DNA of 64,000 nt from Saccharomycopsis fibuligera x Saccharomycopsis cf. fibuligera (lineage: Eukaryota > Ascomycota > Saccharomycetes > Ascoideales > Saccharomycopsidaceae), in the NCBI GenBank assembly GCA_001936135.1, contig CP012819.1:620001-684000 (forward strand), read 5' to 3'. Positions 41,731 through 51,535 of the stretch are shown piece after piece. Under the pieces are notes generated by a model. That model was not told where the DNA came from. It did not search any database and saw only the letters and a list, made by a program, of their open reading frames with translations. The position numbers and the translations under genes were made by a program. Position 1 is the stretch's first letter, and every line of letters begins with the position of its first letter.

Positions 41731-42250
41731 TCACATCTCGCCGCAGTCGGCAATCGAGACCGCCGTCGGATGGGGCCTGTTGTTGTCGTTGACCAGCACA
41801 CGCGAGACAATGTCGACGGTGTGCATGCCCAGCACCACTTGCCCGACCACCACATGCTTGCCGTCCAACTCGGGCAAGTCGTCGAGGCAAATGAAGAACT
41901 GGCATCCGTTGGTGTTGGGCCCGCTGTTGGCCATGGACACGGCGCCTCTGGTGTGCCTGAGTTCGTGCAAGCCGGGCGGCTCGTCGTTAAAGTAGCGGGC
42001 GCCGCCGCCGTGGATGGTCTTGCTGCCTAGGCCGTTGTTGTGGACGAAGTCGCCGCTCTGGACGATCTTGTCCCTGATGACTCTGTGGAAGAGACAGCCC
42101 TTGTAGCCCAACGGCCGCAAGTTCTCTCTGTACTCGCCGGTGCAGAACTGGCGGAAGTTCTCGGCGGCGAGCGGCACCTTGTCGCGGAAGAGCTGGATCT
42201 GGACACGGCCGATGGGCTTGGGCCCGAGGCTGATGTCGAGGAAGACGACG

Positions 42251-42328
<78 letters not shown>

Positions 42329-42333
42329 GACAT
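41731..42333 (-). CDS. PPIH-type cyclophilin with N-terminal polyQ
   Basis: ATG 42333 gives 200 residues: Met-Ser, 25 Gln, then a complete cyclophilin fold (PVVFLDISLGPKPIGRVQIQ, NFRQFCTGEYRENL, YKGCLFHRVIRD, MANSGPNTNGCQFFI, ending SIADCGEM). The GEYRENLRPLGYKG stretch and GEM end match PPIH/Cyp3, the cyclophilin of the U4/U6-U5 tri-snRNP, rather than Cpr1. The catalytic Arg of FHRVI is present. The position of Trp121 of cyclophilin A is Glu here (PELDGKHV), which should weaken cyclosporin binding. The one CTG codon falls in QVVxGMHTVD, where Ser fits the family better than Leu. GC-rich gene. It diverges from ISD11 and shares an inverted repeat with it. Confidence 0.9.
42253..42327 (-). repeat. 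Pure (CAG)25 repeat
   Basis: Twenty-five uninterrupted CAG codons on the coding strand encode the cyclophilin polyQ. Other Gln tracts in the window mix CAA and CAG. Pure repeats of this length are usually unstable and vary between strains. Confidence 0.95.
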
Positions 42334-42759
42334 GCTGTTCTGGCGCTGCTGTTCTGGCGCCGCTGCTGGTGATCCATAGCGGTAGAGCGTTATAGTTGTT
42401 GCTGCTGGCGCCGCTGGCGCCGCTGCTGCTGCCGTGGCCCTCACTCACGTGCGTCTGCACGCGGATGTCATGTGCGTGACTTCTCACGTGAATGAGTGTC
42501 ATGTGCGTGTCACGTTCCAAGTGGCGAGGGCGGGTAGCCGAAGAAGACCATCACCGCCAGCGGCCCCAGCGCCACCAAATCAGCAGCAGCAGCAATAACT
42601 ATAACGCTCTACCGCTATGGATCACCACCGTCCCGTTCTGCTCATGAATACACACACAGACACAGACCCTGTCTCTCTCCCTCACTTTCCTTCCCGTATC
42701 GCACACACACACACACACACACACGCACACACGCACACAAACACACAAACACACACACA
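42334..42759. promoter_or_regulatory. Divergent cyclophilin/ISD11 promoter
   Basis: Two CACGTG boxes (42446-42451, 42485-42490), a 13-base direct repeat TGTCATGTGCGTG (42467-42479 and 42497-42509), a 41-bp inverted repeat flanking the core, and a (CA)n run at about 42703-42759 ending at the ISD11 start codon. Cbf1 is the usual CACGTG reader in yeasts. Confidence 0.6.
42367..42627. repeat. 41-bp inverted repeat flanking the divergent promoter
   Basis: Arm 42367-42407 is the reverse complement of arm 42587-42627 with one mismatch. The arms are 179 bases apart. Because the two genes diverge, the same 41 bases lie in the sense strand of both 5' leaders. Each copy contains an ATG (ATGGATCACCA) upstream of the true start codon. 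Confidence 0.9.
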
Positions 42760-43053
42760 ATGTCCGCCATAAAGCGCTCCGTCGACACATTGCCATCCAG
42801 GACCCAGGTGCTCCGTCTCTACCACCGCTTCCTCACGAACGCCGCCAAGTTCGACAACTACAACTTCAGAGAGTACTTCTTGCGCAAGACAAAATACGAG
42901 TTCCGCCAGGCCCAAAACTTGACGGAGAAGCAGGACATCATCAGCGCCTACAACGACGCATTGCAGAAGTTCGACGTCTTGAAAAGACAGGCAGACATCT
43001 CCAAAATGTACCATTTCGAGAAGTTGGTCGTGGAGCACAGCCGGCCCAACTGA
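42760..43053 (+). CDS. ISD11: Isd11, LYR protein of mitochondrial Fe-S assembly
   Basis: The 97-residue product matches Isd11/LYRM4, the obligate partner of the cysteine desulfurase Nfs1 in the mitochondrial matrix. The LYR-type motif appears as LRLYHRF at residues 18-24, followed by AAKFDNYNFREYFLRKTKYEF and, near the end, VLKRQADISKMYHFEKLVVE, all diagnostic. The size equals the Saccharomyces protein (94 aa). ATG 42760 comes straight after a (CA)n leader. An upstream ATG at 42617 opens a 51-codon ORF that overlaps this start in another frame. Leucine is TTG, CTC or CTT, not CTG. Confidence 0.96.
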   Translation: MSAIKRSVDTLPSRTQVLRLYHRFLTNAAKFDNYNFREYFLRKTKYEFRQAQNLTEKQDIISAYNDALQKFDVLKRQADISKMYHFEKLVVEHSRPN

Positions 43054-44419
43054 GCGCGCGCGCCAGCCGCCGCTGCCTGCTCGCTGCCTGCTCGCCTTTC
43101 CTGTCCTGTCCTGTCTTTGTACATACACCAACGCACACATATATACACACATCACAGTTCTAGTTCTTGCCGGGTTCACGAAAGCCACTTCTTGTAGCCT
43201 CAGCGAGCACAACGGCAGCGACGCCCTCCCGGCGCTGCTCCGCGGGCTGCCGCTCTCTGCGGCGCACCGCTCTCTGGGATTACCCGCCCGCCCGTTTTAA
43301 AAAAAAAAAATTTTTTTCTCTGCTGTCTTCTCGCGCCAAACGCTATAAATACCGCGTGCTCCTCCTGCTTCTCCCTCCGCACCGCCTCCCCTTGCCCCTC
43401 TTCTCCTCTCTCTATCGAAAGTTAACAAACCAGGCAATTTGACTAGGCCGCTAGTATGGTGCGGCTGGCATCCCGGTGCGTTTTGCGCTTTCCTTCGGGG
43501 ACGCGCAAAGGAAGCGCCTGCTTATTAGGTTAAGAGGCGTTTCTAGCCCCGGGACTGCGGGCCGTGCTCCATGTGGGCGTCTGGTTGATAACTCTGGAGA
43601 GATTGAGCTGCTGGTTTCAAAGTATACGTTGTTGAAGATTCTCACCTGCAATGTGTCCCGTTAAATCCGTACAGTTGGTGTTTGCCAGTAGGTGTAGTCG
43701 CAGGCCGCGGCCGGCTGCCAGTTAGCTGGCTAGCTGGCTGCGAGAGCCCTGCTCGTGCTGCGAGAGCCATGTCCGCGGCTATGGTCCGCGCTTGTGGTCC
43801 GCGCTTGTGGTCTCCCCCGCGCCCTGGTAGCAAGCGTCCGCCCAGCGCCATCGCACCGGGACCGCAAACCGCCCAGCTGCGCCTGTCGCGCGATACCGTG
43901 CACGTGACTTGGTGGTCGGGGTTGTTTGCGTCACGTGATGCTCCCGGCCAGCTGGTCAGCTGACCAGCTGGCTCGCGTGCAACAGGAATAGCGTAGCATC
44001 GCTGCGCAGCGCGGTACTCCAGCACAGCGTGCAATACAGCAGCAGGCAGTAGGTAGTATAGAGAGCGAGCGAGCCTTGCCTTGCTGGCTGTTGTTTGTTT
44101 GTTTGTGCTTCTGGATATTTATCTACACAGCAGCGGTTGCTCTTCCTGTTTCAAACTCGGGCCCTGACAGTCCCTCGCCTGTACGCTCCAGAGATTGATT
44201 GCACCCACTCTTCGACGCCACTCCCAGTCCCTCCTTCGCACCGGCGGCTGCCCACCATAGATACATAGCTATTACGTCTGTCCAGCATTGCTACCTTTCC
44301 GTGCACAAACAACAACAACAACAAAAAACAAACAAGGCCTGCTGTTTCCTTCTCGAGATTCGCAGCATCGCTCTCCCACACTCGACCGCCAAAGCAACGC
44401 CCTCGCTCTCCCCGGCACC
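43054..44419. other. GC-rich, repeat-rich intergenic region before YTA6
   Basis: By hand count 45 of 60 bases at 43801-43860 are G or C. Features: a TATAAAT at 43342-43348; a hairpin-prone stretch at about 43487-43522 (GCGCTTTCC against GGAAGCGC); tandem GTCCGCGCTTGTG units near 43784-43811; CACGTG at 43901-43906 and 43932-43937; and a 26-bp palindrome at 43947-43972. ORFs on both strands lack ATGs in context or use CTG often, so no protein gene is called. A structured non-coding RNA downstream of the TATA box is possible but I recognise none. Confidence 0.5.
43947..43972. repeat. 26-bp perfect palindrome with three CAGCTG boxes
   Basis: The 26 bases equal their own reverse complement, centred between 43959 and 43960. 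CAGCTG occurs at 43949, 43957 and 43965, an exact 8-bp spacing. Another CAGCTG is at 43874-43879 and two CACGTG boxes lie just upstream. It looks like a dense bHLH site cluster about 450 bases before the YTA6 ATG. Confidence 0.8.
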
Positions 44420-44865
44420 ATGTTCCTTAGAAAAAAACCTCCTCAGCCAGTAACCACCCTTCAAAACACATTCAACGATGCCACCAACCAGTCCATCCAG
44501 AACTACGAGCTAGAAAAGCAAAACCACATCAAGCGCGCATTCCAGGGCTGGAAATCGTTGCACACAAACTTGCTCTACCAGCTCGATCACATCAACAACA
44601 ACTACTCCGTCGACACGTTCTCCAACGAGGAAAACTCGTTGTATTTTGAAATAAAATACTTGAACAACAAGGCCAAGGAAAACATGGGCAGGCTCGAGGT
44701 GCTGCTCATCAAGGAGCTTTCCGACTTGAATAAATCTTTCCAAGCGCTGAATGGCAATGCCGCCGCCAACTCCAGCAGCTATACCGCCAACAAAAGCCCC
44801 ACCGCCTCCATCAATAGCGGCACTTTGAACCCGCTTCTATCCCACACGCAAGCGCAGCATCTTGC

Positions 44866-44901
<36 letters not shown>

Positions 44902-47032
44902 ACAACAGCGAAGTATGCTCAGGACCTTGAGGTCACCAAAACATCACACTAACGAATCTTCGGGCTCTTCCAAGTTTCACAGCTCCAGGTTTGCAAATAG
45001 CTACAGTTCTCCGTCCTTGATCTCCAAGACCGCTGCCAACAAAATATGGAAAGAGGAAGAAAAAGCGCACCGTACGTTATCCAACAAAGACGATGCAAAC
45101 AACAACAGCAGCGCTGCTGCTGCCGCTGATCTTTTCAAAGATTTCTCTGATATAATGGACCAAGACGAAGTATTGAATAAGCACTCGCGAGAAAACAGCG
45201 CCACCAGTTTAGCCAACTCGAACTTCAGTAAACGCTTTGAAACGGCAAACAACAAGCCTCTAGTTGCCTCAAACCTGCTGAAAAAATCTCCAAATAATAG
45301 CCTAGTCAACACAACAACCTCTCCAAGCACGCCGACCCCGGCAGTATTCACAAAACAGACAAAAAAGACAAAGCCTCTCAAGCCCCAGAAGCCAACAATA
45401 ACCAAACTGCCAAACATACCGCCGCCGCCGCCAAAGCCAAAGCCAAAGCCGAGAATCACCGTAGCATCCACAAGCAAGACTCTGAATGTTGGCAGCCACC
45501 ATTCTCCAAAAGTATCAAGTTCTGCATTGAAGGCATCGCAGATATCTGCGGCATACACTAAAAAATACAAGCCGGTGGTAACACCCGTATCTTCAACTGC
45601 TGCTCCCACCGCTGCCACCACCGCAGCAACCGCTAAGTCGCAACACAAGCCAGCTCCAGCTTCCTCGCAGCATCTCGATGTCAAACGCCCATCAGTGAAA
45701 AAAATCCAGTCAGAGCCGAGCACACGCAACACGTCCCCGGGTCGTACCTCGACTTCTAAACCAAGCCCATCAACCGCGGGCGGTACATCAGCAAGCGCCA
45801 GAAGAGGTATCAACAGCGGCAGCAGCCCTAAAGCAGCACACAGCGCGGCCAAAACGCGCTCTTTGGATTCAAAATCTAGAAAAGGGGCAGCCGCTTCTTC
45901 TGCTTTTGCTACCGCTTCTCATAGTAGTGATGAAGATGGTGCTGACTACATAAATGATGACGAAAAAGACACTGAAACCATAATATCAGACAATAACACT
46001 GATGGCAGTGGCAATAACGTTGATCTACAAGATGAGCTAGGCATCAGTGAATCACAAATTCAGGAAGCTATGCAAAATCGCATCATTTCGCAGATCAAAG
46101 GTATTGACGAAAATGCAGCAAAACAAATCTTTAACGAAATTGTCGATCTGGGTGATGAAGTGCACTGGGAAGACATTGCCGGACTTGAAGTCGCCAAAAA
46201 TTCTTTGAAGGAAGCAGTGGTGTATCCATTTTTAAGACCTGATTTGTTTAGTGGATTAAGAGAACCAGCAAGAGGAATGCTACTTTTTGGGCCTCCGGGG
46301 ACTGGTAAAACAATGTTGGCCAAAGCAGTTGCCACCGAATCAAAATCAACGTTTTTCAGCATAAGCGCATCATCGTTAACTTCGAAATTTTTGGGAGAAT
46401 CGGAAAAATTAGTCCGAGCTCTATTTTTACTAGCCAAGAAGCTATCTCCTAGCATTATATTTGTGGATGAAATTGATTCGTTGTTATCTGCTAGGTCAGA
46501 TAATGAAAACGAATCGAGTAGAAGAATTAAAACTGAATTTTTGATTCAATGGAACGATTTATCGCACGCAGCTGTGGGATCAACTAAAAGTAATAAAAAT
46601 TCTACTGAACAACAGCCTCGAGTACTTGTCTTGGCGGCTACTAATTTACCATGGAATATTGATGAAGCAGCTCGTCGAAGATTTGTCCGAAGACAATATA
46701 TTCCGCTACCCGAAGCTACCACGAGAAGAGCCCAATTCCAAAAAATGTTGGCCCATCAGAATAATAACATTAGCGAAGAGGAACTTGAAGAATTGGTCAA
46801 GATCACTGAAGGTTTCTCGGGAAGTGATATTACTGCATTGACCAAAGATGCCGCCATGAATCCATTGAGAGAATTGGGGGAAAAATTGCTATTTATGCCA
46901 AAAGAAGATATCAGGGGATTGGAATTGAATGATTTCATGGTTAGTTTGAAATACATTAGGCCAAGTGTCAGTAGTGAAGGGTTATCTAAATTTGATGAAT
47001 GGGCTTCAAAGTATGGCTCATCAGGAGCATGA
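44420..47032 (+). CDS. YTA6: Yta6/Sap1-type AAA ATPase (meiotic clade)
   Basis: The 870-residue product has an N-terminal helical MIT-like region ([24 protein letters not shown]), a long Ser/Ala/Thr/Pro-rich middle with a polyQ run near residue 150, and a C-terminal AAA module from about residue 560. Walker A GPPGTGKT is near 623, Walker B IIFVDEID near 679, and the sensor/arginine-finger region reads [36 protein letters not shown] is the hallmark of the spastin/fidgetin/Vps4 clade. Saccharomyces has two copies, YTA6 (754 aa) and SAP1 (897 aa); this is their single counterpart. ATG 44420 begins [10 protein letters not shown]; no earlier ATG is in frame. Base composition changes inside the gene: GC-rich until about 45.9 kb, AT-rich through the AAA domain. 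In CTG yeasts the name SAP1 means a protease, so YTA6 is used. Confidence 0.93.
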
Positions 47033-48549
47033 TTTTGGGTTCGTTTACTGTCTTGTCACACGCTACAATATGTTAATCGTGGGATTTGCAAGTAATTAAG
47101 CGATTTAGACCGAACTGCATTTTATTTTTTGCTTACTATAAAATTCCTGTTTTGTTTTTTGTTTGTTTGTTTTTGTTTTTGTTTTTGTTTTTGTTTTTGT
47201 TTTGTTTTTTGGCTCAAGTTTTTGCCAAGATTGATGATACAATGTAACGAATTTTCAGGAATAACGCACTGTTTATATTTCAATTTAATTTGGTTCTCTC
47301 AAATCTGCTTAATGTTATTGATACTCTATACAGTTTCATTGTTTTTATTTGCATAGTTAATGGACAGTTTCTTCTAATTCTCAACTAATAAATATGTAAC
47401 TTTTCACTCCAATCAGATTTTGGTGTTGATACATGCCTAATTTCTCATTTGCTTTTTCTTTCGACTTAGCGCTATTGTTATGTTAGTTTTCGTTTCTCCA
47501 CAAGCAGCTTGCTTAATGAAGACCCATTCAGAAGTTAGATATATCTGAGGCATTCGGTATACTATATTAAAGCTAGTAATATTTAGAGGAGCTAATGTAG
47601 GATCAAGATCATACTACAGATCTACTAATTAATTTGCCGGCTCTTCGACGGCTTGCTTGATGTGATCATAATAGTGAGATTTCATCTGATTTCATCTGAT
47701 ATTCTCGATTAGAAGGCCGCTTCGATTCAAATTAAGAATGAAATCCTCACATACAAAGAAAGCGAAGTAGACACCAATGGGTATCTGTCCGAGTTAAATA
47801 GTGGATAATGCGACTATACTATAACCTGATAGATGTAGACGCAGATGTAGTATGGACTCAGAAGACTCAAGGAATTCAACGATCAGTAGTGTGGCACGTC
47901 TTAAAAAGCGGTCATTTTTTTTCTAAAAAGTTTTTCCAGAAAGATCTTCTCTGAGCGTTGTTCCATCCGCTTTTCTGACTCGCTAGAATGTAGCCGAGTC
48001 GTTATTTCGATAACGTTGATTCTTGCTAATTGCCACTCTCTGGAAAAGCAGGAAAATAAGCCACGAAGCGATCGCTGCACACCAGAAAAAAAAAAATAAA
48101 ATCGAGAATAAAAAAATAAAGTGAAACACAACAGCCACGCAAACGATACAACAAATCACAACATTATTCTACTTTACTCAATATTTCGATACCCAATTAG
48201 CTAAAGGGGCTCTTCGAAACACAAACCGTTTTTGATTAATCGTTTTCAATCACATAACTGTTGAATCGCTGAAGTAAATTTCACGTCAGGAAACTCTATT
48301 TTTCCTTAATTTTTTTGTTCATCCAGTTTATGAATCTTGATATCTGGAAGATCATTTTTTAATATTATTAACTAGCATCGATTCAGCAATCATTACAAGC
48401 GCTTCAACCACCTATTTCCCTCATATTCTAGTAAAGGTTGATTAACGCCTGTCAAATCAATATCACCATCCCAAGACCAACCACTGCTTAAACAGTTCAC
48501 ACTATCCAGTCTCAATACCCAACACGCTATAAGTTTACATTCCACCAAA
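47033..48549. other. Intergenic region YTA6-CAJ1
   Basis: AT-rich 1.5 kb with a TTTTTG repeat at about 47153-47210 after YTA6 and a short TTTCATCTGA tandem repeat near 47680. The minus-strand ORF 47901-48131 has no family support. No RNA gene recognised. Confidence 0.5.
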
Positions 48550-49941
48550 ATGGTCAAAGACACGACGTACTATGATGTCCTCGGCATTGCTCCAGGGGCC
48601 ACTGATGCCGAAATCAAAAAAGCATATCGTAAAAAGGCTATGCAAACTCATCCGGACAAACATCCGGATGATCCAGAAGCAGCACGAAAGTTTCAAGAAG
48701 TCGGTGAAGCGTACCAAGTCCTCAAGGATCCAGAATTACGTAAAAGATACGATGAATTTGGCAAAGAAGAAGCAGTGCCAGATGCTGGGTTTGAAGATCC
48801 TTCTGAATTTTTTGCAACAATTTTTGGTGGTGAAGCATTCAATGACTGGATTGGTGAATTATCCTTGATAAAAGATCTCAGTAAAACTGTTGATGTCATG
48901 GATGCCGAAGCTGAAGAAGAGCAAAAGCAACAAGAAGAAGCAAAGACGGGGGCAAATGGTGCTAAGGCTAATGGTGCTACTGGTGCTACTGGTGACGTAG
49001 CCGGTGCTACTGATACTACTACAACCACTGCTAGTACCACCTCTGGTTCTACTAAAGCTGATGAAACCCAAATTGCTTCACATGATTCTGATTTTGCCAA
49101 AGCACAACAAGACGCTAAAGTGCAAGCTGACCGTCTCAAGAAGAAGAAGCTTTCTAAAGAAAAACGTGAGGAATTGCTTAAACTTGAACAAGAGCGCAAA
49201 GAAAAGCGGATTAAGCGTGTTAATGAAGTTAGCGAAAAGCTTGTCAAACGTATCGAACTTTTTCTTGAATCTAGCAAGTCTGAAGATGGATTCAAAAACT
49301 TCAAATACAAACTTGACAAAGAAATCGAAGAGCTTAAACTTGAATCCTTTGGTCTTGAATTATTGCATTTAATTGGTAAAATGTACGTCACTAAAGCAAC
49401 TGCGTTTATTAGATCTCAAAAGACATTTGGCTTTAGCAAGATATTTTCCAGTGTTAAAGAAAAAGGCGCAACTGCTAAAAGTGCCTGGAATATTATCAGT
49501 TCAGCCTTAGATGCTCAAATGGCCATGGAGGAAATGCAAAAAGCACAGGAGCAACACCCAGAATCTTGGGATGAGATCAAACAAGCAGAAATGGAGCGTA
49601 CTTTGACGGGAAAAATTCTCGCTACTGCCTGGGTTAGTTCCAAATACGAAATTCAAGGAGTGCTTAAAGACGTAGTGGACAAGGTTTTACAAGATAAGCA
49701 TGTTTCTTCTAAGGATAGAGTTAAGCGTGCAGAGGCTTTAGTTTTCATTGGCGGTGAATTTAAAGCAGCACAAAGATCTCCTGATGAGGCCGAAGAAGCA
49801 AGGGTATTTGAAGAATTAGTTGCTGATGCTGCTGCTGCTAAGAGTCATAAAAAGAAACAAAAGGAAAAAGAAAAGGAAAAGTTGTTCAAGAAAGATGAGG
49901 CAAAGAAAGCATCTCAGGGAAATTTGTTTGAGACTGTTTAA
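48550..49941 (+). CDS. CAJ1: Caj1-type J-domain co-chaperone
   Basis: The 463-residue product begins with a J domain (residues 5-70) holding the Hsp70-stimulating HPD at 34-36 in [13 protein letters not shown]. The next block, [25 protein letters not shown], is typical of Caj1 and its relative Djp1. A Thr/Gly/Ala-rich linker is followed by a conserved C-terminal helical region ([57 protein letters not shown] in family form). Saccharomyces Caj1 is 391 aa, and the added length is in the linker and Lys-rich tail. It acts with cytosolic Hsp70 at membranes. ATG 48550 is directly supported by MVK(D/E)TxYYD. Djp1 is the alternative but the C-terminus fits Caj1 better. Confidence 0.94.
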   Translation: MVKDTTYYDVLGIAPGATDAEIKKAYRKKAMQTHPDKHPDDPEAARKFQEVGEAYQVLKDPELRKRYDEFGKEEAVPDAGFEDPSEFFATIFGGEAFNDWIGELSLIKDLSKTVDVMDAEAEEEQKQQEEAKTGANGAKANGATGATGDVAGATDTTTTTASTTSGSTKADETQIASHDSDFAKAQQDAKVQADRLKKKKLSKEKREELLKLEQERKEKRIKRVNEVSEKLVKRIELFLESSKSEDGFKNFKYKLDKEIEELKLESFGLELLHLIGKMYVTKATAFIRSQKTFGFSKIFSSVKEKGATAKSAWNIISSALDAQMAMEEMQKAQEQHPESWDEIKQAEMERTLTGKILATAWVSSKYEIQGVLKDVVDKVLQDKHVSSKDRVKRAEALVFIGGEFKAAQRSPDEAEEARVFEELVADAAAAKSHKKKQKEKEKEKLFKKDEAKKASQGNLFETV

Positions 49942-50868
49942 TGATGGCAAACCGAAAGCAGTTATGATTATTTATTTGAAATAGTTTAGTAGGAAATTTG
50001 CTAACTAATTATTTAACTTTGCCATTACTTTTTATCAAGCACCATAAATTTATGCGTTCCTTCTGCGTTATGTTTGAACTTCCAATCTTTCCTGTTTTTG
50101 TTTTCTTAATTTATAATTTTTTTTCTTTTTTTTTTTTTTGTTGTCAATAGTTTGCTCCTCTTTCGTTTGAATGCTATTTTTTCTCTTTTGTCACCTTAAA
50201 CACATTTTGTTTTCCGTTTCCCCTAACGTATCCCGTATTATAGTTATAGTTTACAATGTTTTGTTATGTTTATTTTCGTTGCACCCATTAAATTAACAAT
50301 TATTTGTTTTCGCTTAATCTAATTGTAAATGTAGATATAACTAGTAACAGTAATGGGACGTTTTTAACCCTGGTGTTTAGCTCTGGTTAATAGTAAATAC
50401 AAACTTTACACAATAAAACCAAATCTTTGTATTAACTAACCCTTGATCGGCTTGCAGAAACTCAATTTCAAAACTACGATTTATGTTTCAAAATATTATT
50501 GAACATTACTTTTTACTTTACTTATATTATAGTTTGAAAAAGAAAACCTGTAGAATTTCATTGGCAGAGAAGATATGTTTATGAAACTTCTAGGTACTCG
50601 AGCATTTTCTTTCACATTCTTAAGATTTTTTTGGTCTGTATAATTAGGATTTGTGCAAATTTTATGCTAAAAAACTCTTTTTTTTGTAATATGTGAATTC
50701 TCAGTACAGTGAACATATCAAATCATTTGACAAAGTTTATCATTATATTAACTGGATATCCTTTCCTTCGCAAAACCAGAAGAAAAGATCATCAAAACAG
50801 GACATCTTAAAGCAGAAGAAAATTTTCATAAACACAAAAATAATATGCAATTCATTCAAGTTTTTTCT
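49942..50868. other. Convergent intergenic region after CAJ1
   Basis: AT-rich 0.9 kb between CAJ1 and a minus-strand gene, with a T-run near 50127-50140. I see nothing else. Confidence 0.5.
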
Positions 50869-51535
50869 TTAGAGTGGAATGAGAATTCTTATTAAGGCAG
50901 GCGCCAAAGACAACAATGGGCCCCAAGCAGCGCTCAGAAGCAACATCAACAAAAGAAGAGAAACGGTGAAATGCCTAGTAAAAGTAGCATCTTCAGCTTT
51001 AGCTCTTCTTTGCTCCACACTGAGCTGTGAAATAGGAAGGGCTCTAAAACGATAAGGAATATACTCATCCAAGGCAGTCAAAGCTCTATGGATATTATCA
51101 TCAACTGTTTTTGTTGCTGGCTTGAGAATAAGTGGCACACTATTTTGAGCCCATTGTAGGATCCTGTGTAATACTGGTGAGCTTAGAGCAAACCCGTTAA
51201 GGAGCCTGTAAGTTGTTAGGTGATTCAAAGCTTTAGAACGAATTGTGGCTTTGCTATAGTCTTGTAAAAGCTCTCTGTGCTTTTCAATGATTTCTGGTGA
51301 ATCAAATATTCTTCTACGGAAAATGGTTGTTTTTTCATCCAATGGTTGTCTGAAAAGAGTCCAATAATGTTAATATACTTCTTGATTAAGGATGGCTATA
51401 AAGGAAGAGAGAAGTTTTTGTAACACACTGCTCAGTTCCCAAAGAACCAACATGGAAGATTTCATGATGTGATTGCACTTCAGAATTCTCTCCAGAATGG
51501 GATGTTCTATCCTCTTGAGTTTGTGGGCTGGACAT
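50869..51535 (-). CDS. Two-exon protein with C-terminal membrane segment, perilipin-like?
   Basis: Exon 1 51535-51429 and exon 2 51349-50869 join to 195 residues. The join gives GSLGTEQQPLDEKTTIFRRR in frame. I do not recognise it with confidence. The core (RSKALNHLTTYRLLNGFALS, PLILKPATKTVDDNIHRALT, ALDEYIPYRFRAL) has the hydrophobic, Pro- and Asp-spaced pattern of yeast perilipin Pln1/Pet10, a lipid-droplet coat protein. The last 35 residues form one or two hydrophobic helices (FTVSLLLLMLLLSAAWGPLL), suggesting tail anchoring in ER or droplet membrane. The N-terminus is polar and disordered. Saccharomyces Pln1 is longer (283 aa). Exon 2 alone has no ATG in this frame, which supports the intron. 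Family call about 30%. Confidence 0.75.
51350..51428 (-). other. Intron of the two-exon membrane-protein gene
   Basis: Minus-strand donor GTGTGT at 51428, TATTAAC branch-point variant about 20 bases before the acceptor, and TTTTCAG ending at 51350. It is 79 bases long, and an in-frame join is restored. The donor is weak, so the exact exon 1 end is less sure than the acceptor. Confidence 0.7.

Noticed and set aside
43451-44034. Open frames in the GC-rich region, one with VDNSG, another ending a possible exon after TTGCAG
   Set aside because: No ATG in context, frequent CTG or no partner exon with a TACTAAC branch point; no family match beyond a few residues.
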